DNA of 64,000 nucleotides from Streptantibioticus_C sp963761325 (GTDB taxonomy: Bacteria > Actinomycetota > Actinomycetes > Streptomycetales > Streptomycetaceae), in the NCBI GenBank assembly GCA_963761325.1, contig CAVXGZ010000008.1:1674001-1738000 (forward strand), in the 5' to 3' direction. Below the pieces are notes generated by a model. The model was not told where the DNA came from and made no database searches. It was given only the letters and a program-made list of their open reading frames with translations. The translations under genes and the position numbers were made by a program. Positions 40,259 through 47,573 of this stretch are shown here, piece after piece. The number at the start of each line of letters is the position of its first letter. Within the stretch, counting starts at the first letter, position 1.

Positions 40259-40867
40259 TCACCCGGCGGCGGCCGCGGCCCGGTCGCACAGCGCCTGCCA
40301 GACCCGGCGCACCTGCGGTTCGAGGGCGTCGAGCGGGCCGTCGTTGTCGATGACGAGGTCGGCGACGGCGAGCCGCTGCTCCCGGTCGGCCTGGGCGTCC
40401 ATCCGGGCCCTGGCCTCCGGCTCGGCCATGCCGCGCAGCCGGGTCAGCCGATCGAGCCGGGTGGGCGCCGAGGCGTCCACCACCACGACGAGGTCGAAGA
40501 GCGGGGCGAGCCCGTTCTCGGCCAGCAGTGGGACGTCGTGCACCACGACGGCGTCCGGCGGGGCGGCGGCCTCCAGCTCGGCGGAGCGCCCGCGCACCAG
40601 CGGGTGGACGATGGCGTTGAGCGCGGCGAGCCGCTGCGGGTCGCCGAAGACGACCGCGCCGAGCTTCGGGCGGTCCAGCGTGCCGTCGGCGGCCAGCACC
40701 CCGGGGCCGAACTCCGCGGCGACGGCGGCCAGCCCGGGGGTGCCCGGCGCCACCACCTCCCGCGCGATCCGGTCGGAGTCGACCAGCACGGCGCCGTAGG
40801 AGACCAGCAGCCGGGACACCTCGCTCTTGCCGGCGCCGATCCCGCCGGTCAGGCCCACCTTCAGCAT
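40259..40867 (-). CDS. coaE: dephospho-CoA kinase
   Basis: It phosphorylates dephospho-CoA in the last step of coenzyme A synthesis. The 202-residue protein has the P-loop G-L-T-G-G-I-G-A-G-K-S near residue 5, D-S-D-R-I-A-R-E-V-V, V-V-H-D-V-P-L-L-A-E-N and the R-x4-R-M/D-x-Q region R-A-R-M-D-A-Q. The C-terminal extension found in some actinobacterial fusions is absent. ATG 40867 lies 6 nt after TACGCT, suggesting a leaderless mRNA. The PAC2 gene lies 26 bp upstream on the same strand. Confidence 0.95.
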   Translation of the reverse strand: MLKVGLTGGIGAGKSEVSRLLVSYGAVLVDSDRIAREVVAPGTPGLAAVAAEFGPGVLAADGTLDRPKLGAVVFGDPQRLAALNAIVHPLVRGRSAELEAAAPPDAVVVHDVPLLAENGLAPLFDLVVVVDASAPTRLDRLTRLRGMAEPEARARMDAQADREQRLAVADLVIDNDGPLDALEPQVRRVWQALCDRAAAAAG

Positions 40868-40893
40868 GCGGTCAGCGTAGCGACCCGGCCGGA

Positions 40894-41826
40894 TCAGCCG
40901 TTGTCCCCCTCGCGTTCGGCCAGGAAGCGCTCGAACTCGGCGGCCAGGTCGTCGGCGGACGGCAGGTCGGCGGACTCGGCGATCAGGCTCTCCCGGTCGC
41001 CGGCGCCGGCCAGCGCGTCGTACTGCGCCTCCAGGCCGCGCACCACGGTGACCAACTCGCCGTCGCCCTCGGAGATCTGCCGTTCGATCTCGGCCCGGAC
41101 GCTCTGCGCCTCGTCGCGCAGCGCGTTCGCCACCTGGGGCAGCACCAGGCCGGTGGCGCCGGTGACCGCCTCCAGGACGACCAGCGAGGCGTCCGGGTAG
41201 GGCGAGCGCGCCAGGTAGTGCGGGACGTGGGCGGCGACGCCCAGCACGTCGTGGCCCGCCTCGGTCAGCCGCAGTTCGACCAGGGCGTCGACGCTGCCGG
41301 GCACCTGGGCCTCGTCGAACCAGCTGCGGTGGCCGGGCACCAGGTCGACGCGGTTGCCGTGCGGGGTGAGGCCGACCGGGCGGGTGTGCGGGACACCCAT
41401 CGGGATGCCGTGGAAGCTGATGGCGAGCCGCACGCCGAACTGCTCGACCAGCTCGCCGACCGCCGCGGCGAACCGCTCCCACATCACGTCCGGCTCGGGG
41501 CCGGTGAGCAGCAGGAACGGTGTGCCGGTGGTGTCGTGGGTGAGGTAGAGCGCCAACTCGGGCGTCTCGTAGTCCGTCCAGTGGTCGCGCCGGAAGGTCA
41601 TCAGGGGCCGGCGGGCCCGGTAGTCGAGCAGCCGGTCCACGTCGAACCGGGCGACCAACTGGTGGTCGAGGCGGCTGAGGAGCTCGGTGACCAGCTGGTC
41701 GCCGGTGTCGCCCGCGTCGATGAAGCCGTCCAGGTGGTACAGCAGCACCAACCCGTCGGACTCGGCGGCCTCCACCGCCGCCACGCCCTCGGGTTCGAGC
41801 TCGTACATGTCCCGCGGTTCAAGCAA
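40894..41826 (-). CDS. PAC2 family protein
   Basis: A 310-residue actinobacterial PAC2 (proteasome assembly chaperone-like) protein. Recognisable blocks are L-V-L-L-Y-H-L-D-G-F-I-D-A-G-D-T-G, F-R-R-D-H-W-T-D-Y-E-T-P, L-T-G-P-E-P-D-V-M-W-E-R-F and H-G-I-P-M-G-V-P-H-T-R-P-V-G. A TTG start at 41826 is chosen: GGAG stands 7 nt before it and it yields M-L-E-P-R-D-M-Y-E, the N-terminus typical of orthologues; the frame remains open upstream but lacks a ribosome site there. The role is probably ATP-independent chaperone or regulatory function, unproven. Confidence 0.88.
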   Translation of the reverse strand: MLEPRDMYELEPEGVAAVEAAESDGLVLLYHLDGFIDAGDTGDQLVTELLSRLDHQLVARFDVDRLLDYRARRPLMTFRRDHWTDYETPELALYLTHDTTGTPFLLLTGPEPDVMWERFAAAVGELVEQFGVRLAISFHGIPMGVPHTRPVGLTPHGNRVDLVPGHRSWFDEAQVPGSVDALVELRLTEAGHDVLGVAAHVPHYLARSPYPDASLVVLEAVTGATGLVLPQVANALRDEAQSVRAEIERQISEGDGELVTVVRGLEAQYDALAGAGDRESLIAESADLPSADDLAAEFERFLAEREGDNG

Positions 41827-42018
41827 CGTATCGCTCCTTCTGGTCTCCTCCGGGCAACGTGCCCCGGCATCCCGGCATTCCCCCGGTCCGGGCCGACCGG
41901 GCGGGCACCGACCGGATTGCCCGGGTCTTGACAGGTACGCCCGGCGCGGCGGACGATCCACGCCCGGCGCGTACCTTGCCGCCATTCCCACGGTGCCATC
42001 ACGAAGGGACACCACGCC

Positions 42019-44733
42019 TTGACGCACCGTACCGGAGGGAGATCACTTCCCGCACGCCTCAGGGCACCGCTCGTCGCCGCCGTCACGGCGGCGTTCCTCA
42101 CCCTCGTGCCGACCGCCGCGGCCCCGGCGCCGGCCGGGCAACCGACCGATCTGGTCAACCCGTTCATCGGCTCGGACGAGGAGGGCAACACCTTCCCCGG
42201 GGCGACGGTGCCGTTCGGCATGGTGCAACTCTCCCCGGACACCGGGCACTCCACCGGCTACGACTGGGACCAGGACCGCATCAGGGGGTTCAGCGCGACG
42301 CACCTGTCCGGCGCGGGCTGCGCGGCCGGCGGGGACCTGCCGGTGCTGCCGACCACCGGCGCGATCACCTCGACCGACGACGCGCGCTACGCCGCCGGCT
42401 ACGCGCACGGGAACGAGACCGCCTCGCCCGGCTACTACCGGGTCGGCCTGTCCTCCTACGGCGGCATCACCGCGGAGTTGACCGCGACCACCCGCACCGG
42501 CTGGCAGCGCTACACCTTCCCGCCGACCGACCGGGCCAACGTGCTGCTCGACACCGGCCAGGCGCTGCACACCGTGGTCTCCAGCACCGTGCGGGTGCTG
42601 GACGACCGCACGGTGGCCACCGCCGTCACCGGCAGCGGCTTCTGCTGGGGCACGCTGCCCTACACCGTGTACGCCGTCACCCGCTTCGACCGGCCGTTCA
42701 CCGCGCACGGCACCTGGGACGGCGGCCGGGTCACCGCCGGGTCCGGCGCGTCGAGCGGTCCCGGGCGGCGCGGCGCCTACGTCCGCTTCGACACCCGCGA
42801 CCGGCGGCAGGTCACCGCGGTCACCGCGCTGTCCTACGTCGGCGAGCGGGGCGCGCTGGCCAACCTGGCCGCCGAGGGCCGCGGCGGCTTCGACGCCACC
42901 GCGAGCGCGGCGCGGGCCACGTGGGAGCTGCGGCTGTCCACGGTCCGGGTGGACGGCGGCGGCACCGAGCGGCAGCGCACCTTCTACTCGGCGCTCTACC
43001 GGGCCTTCCTCGCCCCGAACACCGGCAGCGACGTGGACGGCTCCTACACCGGCTGGGACGGGCGGCCGCACCGGGCCGAGGGGTTCACCTACTACCAGAA
43101 CTGGTCGCTGTGGGACACCTACCGCACCCAGGCCCAACTGCTCTCGCTGCTCGCGCCGGCCGAGATGCGCGACATGACGCTGTCCCTGCTGCGGGTGGCG
43201 GCGCAGGGCGGCCGGCTGCCCAAGTGGGGCTACGCCACCGTGGAGACCAACGTGATGACCGGCGATCCGGTGACCCCGTTCCTGGTCAACGCCTGGTCGC
43301 AGGGGCTGCTGAAGGGCCACGAGCAGGAGGCGTACGCGGACCTGCTCCAGGACGCCGACTCCGCGCCGCCGCCCGACTCGCCGTACGAGGGGCGCGGCGC
43401 GGACCCGGCGTATCTGGCCGGCGGATACGTGCCGTTGGAGCGCGCCCCGACCGGCGCGGCCGGCGACAGCGACACCGCGCGCGGGGCGTCGGCGACCCTG
43501 GAGTACGCGCTGTCCGACGCGGCGCTGGCCACCATGGCGGACGCGCTCGGCCACCACGCCGACGCCGCCCGGCTGCGGGCCCGCGGCCAGGACTTCCGCA
43601 ACGTCTTCGATCCGCGCACCGGGTGGTTCCGGCCGCGGGACGCGCAGGGCACGTTCACCGGATCGGGTGACCCGTCGCAGGGCACCGGCTTCCACGAGGG
43701 CACCGGCTGGCAGTACCTGTGGCAGGTGCCGCAGGACCTGCCAGGGCTGATCGACGCGATCGGCGGCCGGGCGGCGGCCAACGCCCGGCTCGACGCGTTC
43801 TTCGCCTACGGCCGGCTGCTCGCCGACCCGGCCCGCACCGCCCGCGAGGCGTGGGTGAACAGCCCCTACGCCTACTACCGGCAGGACACCTACAACCCGC
43901 AGAACGAGCCGGACCTGACGGCCCCTTACACCTACCTGTCGACGGGTCAGCCGTGGAAGACCACCGACGTGGTGCACGCGGCGCTCGGACTGTTCACCGA
44001 CGGGCCGGACGGCATCACCGGCAACGACGACCTGGGCACCATGTCCTCCTGGGACGTGCTGGCGTCGATCGGCCTGTTCCCGGTCTCGCCGGGCAGCCCG
44101 ACCTGGGGGCTGACCACGCCGGTCTTCCCGCGCGTCCGGCTCACCCTGGACCGCCGCTACTACCCGCACGGCGGCCTGGCCATCACCGCGCCCGGCACCT
44201 CGGCGCCCGACCGCTACGTGCGCTCGCTGCGGGTCGGCGGCCGGCCGAGCACCGCCACCTACGTCACCACCGCCGACCTGCGGGCCGGCCGCGACCTCGC
44301 CTACACCGTCGGCGACACGCCGTCCGCGTGGGGCACCGGCGCCGCCGACGCGCCGCCCGCCACCGACGGCACGCCGATCGCCCAGCACCGCGCCGCGCTG
44401 GAGGTCACCGCGCCGCACTCCGCCGTGCGGCCCGGCGGGCGGCTGGAGTTGACGGCGACCGCGGAACTGACCGCACCGGGACGCACGTCGGCCCGGCTGA
44501 CGGTCTCGGCGCCCCGGCCGCTGTCCGCCGGCCCGGCGAGCCGCACGCTGAGCGCGCTCTCCGACGACCTGCCCGCGACCGTGACGACCCTGCTACCGCT
44601 TACCGTCCCGGCCGGCACGCCGGGCGGCACGTATCCGGTCACGGTGCGGATCGCCGGCGCCGACGGGGCGCGGGTGTCGCGCACCGTCGAGGTCACGGTG
44701 GCCGGACCCCGGCGCCGGACCGGGGGGAAGTGA
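42019..44733 (+). CDS. secreted GH92 family alpha-1,2-mannosidase
   Basis: A 904-residue exported glycoside hydrolase that would trim alpha-linked mannose from glycans. Residues 1-40 form a signal peptide (basic start, then V-A-A-V-T-A-A-F-L-T-L-V-P). GH92 landmarks are V-N-P-F-I-G-S near residue 45, Y-Q-N-W-S-L-W-D-T-Y-R, the catalytic-region N-E-P-D-L-T-A-P-Y-T-Y and G-N-D-D-L-G-T-M-S-S-W-D-V. A C-terminal beta-sandwich (from about residue 790) looks like a NEW3-type domain. The TTG start at 42019 has weak AAGGGA 10 nt upstream; no ATG/GTG with a better site precedes the signal peptide. It is monocistronic, with a perfect terminator after it. Confidence 0.9.
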   Translation: MTHRTGGRSLPARLRAPLVAAVTAAFLTLVPTAAAPAPAGQPTDLVNPFIGSDEEGNTFPGATVPFGMVQLSPDTGHSTGYDWDQDRIRGFSATHLSGAGCAAGGDLPVLPTTGAITSTDDARYAAGYAHGNETASPGYYRVGLSSYGGITAELTATTRTGWQRYTFPPTDRANVLLDTGQALHTVVSSTVRVLDDRTVATAVTGSGFCWGTLPYTVYAVTRFDRPFTAHGTWDGGRVTAGSGASSGPGRRGAYVRFDTRDRRQVTAVTALSYVGERGALANLAAEGRGGFDATASAARATWELRLSTVRVDGGGTERQRTFYSALYRAFLAPNTGSDVDGSYTGWDGRPHRAEGFTYYQNWSLWDTYRTQAQLLSLLAPAEMRDMTLSLLRVAAQGGRLPKWGYATVETNVMTGDPVTPFLVNAWSQGLLKGHEQEAYADLLQDADSAPPPDSPYEGRGADPAYLAGGYVPLERAPTGAAGDSDTARGASATLEYALSDAALATMADALGHHADAARLRARGQDFRNVFDPRTGWFRPRDAQGTFTGSGDPSQGTGFHEGTGWQYLWQVPQDLPGLIDAIGGRAAANARLDAFFAYGRLLADPARTAREAWVNSPYAYYRQDTYNPQNEPDLTAPYTYLSTGQPWKTTDVVHAALGLFTDGPDGITGNDDLGTMSSWDVLASIGLFPVSPGSPTWGLTTPVFPRVRLTLDRRYYPHGGLAITAPGTSAPDRYVRSLRVGGRPSTATYVTTADLRAGRDLAYTVGDTPSAWGTGAADAPPATDGTPIAQHRAALEVTAPHSAVRPGGRLELTATAELTAPGRTSARLTVSAPRPLSAGPASRTLSALSDDLPATVTTLLPLTVPAGTPGGTYPVTVRIAGADGARVSRTVEVTVAGPRRRTGGK

Positions 44734-44778
44734 CGCCGGACGGTCGGGCGCCGGGCCGCGGGGTCACCGGAAACGGCG

Positions 44779-44810
44779 GAGGCCCGCTCCCCCCGAGGGG
44801 AGCGGGCCTC
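44779..44810. terminator. bidirectional terminator between GH92 gene and rpsA
   Basis: GAGGCCCGCTCCCC (44779-44792) pairs exactly with GGGGAGCGGGCCTC (44797-44810) around a 4-nt loop CCGA. The 14-bp perfect stem sits between two convergent genes and should end both transcripts. Confidence 0.85.
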
Positions 44811-44845
44811 ACTTCCTTGCCGCGTGGAGCGCGATCGGCAGAGCG

Positions 44846-46342
44846 TCAGCTCTGGCCGCCCGCCAGCTTCTCGCGGAGCGCGGCGAGCGCCTCGTCCGAC
44901 GCCAGGGCGCCGGAGTTGTCCGCGGACTCCGAGGAGTACGAGCCGCCGCCCACACCGGCCGGAGCCGGCGCGGCCGTGCCGCCCTCGGCGGCCGCCTGCT
45001 CGTCGGCCTCGCGGGACTTGACCACCTGCGCCTGGTGCTGCTCGAAGCGGGTCTGCGCCTCGGCGTACTGGCGCTCCCACTCCTCGCGCTGCTTCTCGTA
45101 ACCGGGCAGCCAGTCGTTGGCCTCCGGGTCGAAGCCCTCGGGGTAGATGTAGTTGCCCTGGTCGTCGTAGGACGCGGCCATGCCGTACAGGGTCGGGTCG
45201 AACTCGACCGAGGCCGGGTCGGTGCCGAACGCCTCGTTGGCCTGCTTGAGCGACAGGCTGATCCGGCGGCGCTCCAGGTCGATGTCGATGACCTTGACGA
45301 AGATCTCGTCGTCGACCTGGACGACCTGCTCCGGGATCTCCACGTGGCGCTCGGCCAGCTCGGAGATGTGGACCAGGCCCTCGATGCCCTCGTCCACCCG
45401 GACGAACGCGCCGAACGGAACCAGCTTGGTGACCTTGCCGGGGACGACCTGGCCGATCTGGTGGGTCCGGGCGAACTGCTGCCACGGGTCTTCCTGGGTC
45501 GCCTTCAGCGACAGGGAGACGCGCTCGCGGTCCATGTCGACGTCCAGGACCTCGACCGTGACCTCCTGGCCGACCTCGACGACCTCGGAGGGGTGGTCGA
45601 TGTGCTTCCAGGACAGCTCCGAGACGTGCACCAGACCGTCGACGCCGCCGAGGTCCACGAACGCACCGAAGTTGACGATGGAGGAGACGACGCCGGAGCG
45701 CACCTGGCCCTTCTGCAGGGTGGTGAGGAAGGTCTGGCGCACCTCGCTCTGCGTCTGCTCCAGCCAGGCACGGCGGGACAGGACCACGTTGTTGCGGTTC
45801 TTGTCCAGCTCGATGATCTTGGCCTCGAGCTCCTTGCCGACGTACGGCTGGAGGTCGCGCACCCGGCGCATCTCGACCAGGGAGGCGGGGAGGAAGCCGC
45901 GCAGACCGATGTCGAGGATGAGGCCGCCCTTGACGACCTCGATGACGGTACCGGTGACGATCCCGTCCTCTTCCTTGATCTTCTCGATCGTGCCCCAGGC
46001 CCGCTCGTACTGAGCGCGCTTCTTGGACAGGATGAGGCGGCCTTCCTTGTCCTCCTTCTGGAGAACCAGGGCCTCGATCTCGTCGCCGACCTTGACGACC
46101 TCGTTGGGGTCGACGTCGTGCTTGATCGAGAGCTCTCGGGAGGGGATGACGCCTTCGGTCTTGTAACCGATGTCGAGCAGGACCTCGTCCCGGTCGACCT
46201 TCACGATGACGCCGTCGACGATGTCGCCGTCGTTGAAGTACTTGATCGTCTCGTCGATCGCGGCGAGGAAGGCTTCCTCGGAACCGATGTCGTTGACCGC
46301 CACCTGCGGGGTGGTACGAGGGGCCTCGGTGCTGCTCGTCAT
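44846..46342 (-). CDS. rpsA: 30S ribosomal protein S1
   Basis: S1 helps the small subunit bind mRNA, although leaderless mRNAs can be read without it. The 498-residue protein has four S1 RNA-binding domains, starting near residues 39 (G-D-I-V-D-G-V-I-V-K-V), 126 (G-I-V-T-G-T-V-I-E-V-V), 210 (G-Q-V-R-S-G-V-V-S-S-I) and 296 (G-Q-V-V-P-G-K-V-T-K-L). The last 130 residues are a Glu/Gln and Ala/Gly-rich disordered tail. Four domains rather than the enterobacterial six is normal for actinobacteria. A strong promoter lies about 190 bp upstream. Confidence 0.97.
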   Translation of the reverse strand: MTSSTEAPRTTPQVAVNDIGSEEAFLAAIDETIKYFNDGDIVDGVIVKVDRDEVLLDIGYKTEGVIPSRELSIKHDVDPNEVVKVGDEIEALVLQKEDKEGRLILSKKRAQYERAWGTIEKIKEEDGIVTGTVIEVVKGGLILDIGLRGFLPASLVEMRRVRDLQPYVGKELEAKIIELDKNRNNVVLSRRAWLEQTQSEVRQTFLTTLQKGQVRSGVVSSIVNFGAFVDLGGVDGLVHVSELSWKHIDHPSEVVEVGQEVTVEVLDVDMDRERVSLSLKATQEDPWQQFARTHQIGQVVPGKVTKLVPFGAFVRVDEGIEGLVHISELAERHVEIPEQVVQVDDEIFVKVIDIDLERRRISLSLKQANEAFGTDPASVEFDPTLYGMAASYDDQGNYIYPEGFDPEANDWLPGYEKQREEWERQYAEAQTRFEQHQAQVVKSREADEQAAAEGGTAAPAPAGVGGGSYSSESADNSGALASDEALAALREKLAGGQS

Positions 46343-46429
46343 TAGGGAAAGGACTCCGGTACGGACAGTAAGTCGTAGGTACTGCTACGCCGGGAGCCCG
46401 TGTCGCTTCTGCCGATTCCGGACAGCTTC

Positions 46430-46463
46430 GAGGCGGCGAATCCGAACATCCGGATCCCGCCTC
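46430..46463. other. hairpin in the rpsA leader
   Basis: GAGGCGG (46430-46436) pairs with CCGCCTC (46457-46463), and an inner ATCCG/CGGAT pair closes a 6-nt loop with a small asymmetric bulge. It lies about 90-120 nt upstream of the rpsA start, inside the predicted leader, and could be a regulatory element for S1 autocontrol. Structural prediction only. Confidence 0.35.
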
Positions 46464-46539
46464 AAAAACCGAGAGGTCTGCGACAGACGCGAGCGCAGCC
46501 TGCTCCGTCCGAGGTGCGCAGGCTCGCAACGCAACTTGT

Positions 46540-46568
46540 AGCATACGGGGGCAGCCGAGGTCGGTCAA
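46540..46568 (-). promoter_or_regulatory. rpsA promoter
   Basis: TTGACC (46568-46563), a 17-bp spacer and TATGCT (46545-46540) form the best consensus promoter seen in the window. Transcription would start near 46533, giving a leader of about 190 nt before rpsA. The remainder of the 316-bp gap to the methyltransferase gene contains only weak -10-like sequences (TAGGTT at 46638-46643) in that direction. Confidence 0.72.
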
Positions 46569-46658
46569 TGCACGAAGAGCGCACCAAGGACACAACGGCC
46601 CATAACCGGCACGGCGCCCAAGCCACAGGTCGATGATTAGGTTACGACGAAGCCCCCG

Positions 46659-47543
46659 ATGATCCAAGACACCCCGGCCTTCGCGCCGCCACCAGATCCC
46701 CGCAGGCCGCTCGGAGCGGACGGCACTCCCGACGAGCCCGCGGACGACTGCGAGGCCACCCGGCGCACCGCGGACGCCACGGAGAGTTCCCGGGCCAACC
46801 GGGGCTGGTGGGACCGCAACGCCGACGACTACCAGCAGGAACACGGCGGTTTCCTCGGCGACGACCGCTTCGTGTGGGGCCCGGAGGGGCTCGACGAGGC
46901 CGACGCGGCGCTCCTCGGCCCGGCGGACGCCCTGGCCGGCCGCCAGGTGCTGGAGATCGGCTGCGGCGCCGCGCAGTGCTCCCGCTGGCTCGCGGCGCGC
47001 GGGGCGCTCCCGGTGGCGCTCGACCTCTCCTACCGGCAGTTGCAGCACGCCCGGCGCATCGACGAGCGCGCGGGGACCTTCCCGCTGGTCCAGGCGGACG
47101 CCGGTGTGCTGCCCTTCGCGGACGGCGCCTTCGACCTGGCGTGCTCGGCGTACGGCGGGGTGCCCTTCGTGGCCGACTCGGCGCGGGTGATGCGCGAGGT
47201 GCGCCGGGTGCTGCGGCCGGGCGGGCGCTGGGTCTTCTCGGTGACCCACCCGATCCGCTGGGCGCTGCCCGACGAGCCGGGTCCCGAGGGGCTGACGGTG
47301 AGCGCCTCCTACTTCGACCGCACCCCCTACGTCGAACAGGACGAGGAGGGCCGGGCGGTCTACGTGGAGCACCACCGCACCCTCGGCGACCGGATCCGGG
47401 AGATCACCGCGGCCGGGCTGCGGCTGGTGGACCTGGTGGAGCCGGAGTGGCCGTCCTGGAACAGCCAGGAGTGGGGCGGCTGGTCCCCGCTGCGCGGCGC
47501 GCTGCTGCCCGGCACCGCGATCTTCGTGTGCGAACGGGACTGA
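46659..47543 (+). CDS. class I SAM-dependent methyltransferase
   Basis: A 294-residue methyltransferase. The SAM motif I is V-L-E-I-G-C-G-A-A-Q-C-S-R near residue 96, motif II contains V-A-L-D-L-S, and the later V-L-R-P-G-G-R-W-V-F-S-V-T-H-P motif is typical of small-molecule enzymes. An N-terminal 45 residues rich in Pro/Asp/Arg precede the fold. The substrate is unknown. ATG 46659 has no clear ribosome site; TAGGTT lies 15 nt upstream. It is divergent from rpsA and 30 bp before hrpB. Confidence 0.85.
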   Translation: MIQDTPAFAPPPDPRRPLGADGTPDEPADDCEATRRTADATESSRANRGWWDRNADDYQQEHGGFLGDDRFVWGPEGLDEADAALLGPADALAGRQVLEIGCGAAQCSRWLAARGALPVALDLSYRQLQHARRIDERAGTFPLVQADAGVLPFADGAFDLACSAYGGVPFVADSARVMREVRRVLRPGGRWVFSVTHPIRWALPDEPGPEGLTVSASYFDRTPYVEQDEEGRAVYVEHHRTLGDRIREITAAGLRLVDLVEPEWPSWNSQEWGGWSPLRGALLPGTAIFVCERD

Positions 47544-47573
47544 GCGCGCCCGGCGGCTGATTACGCTGGCCCC

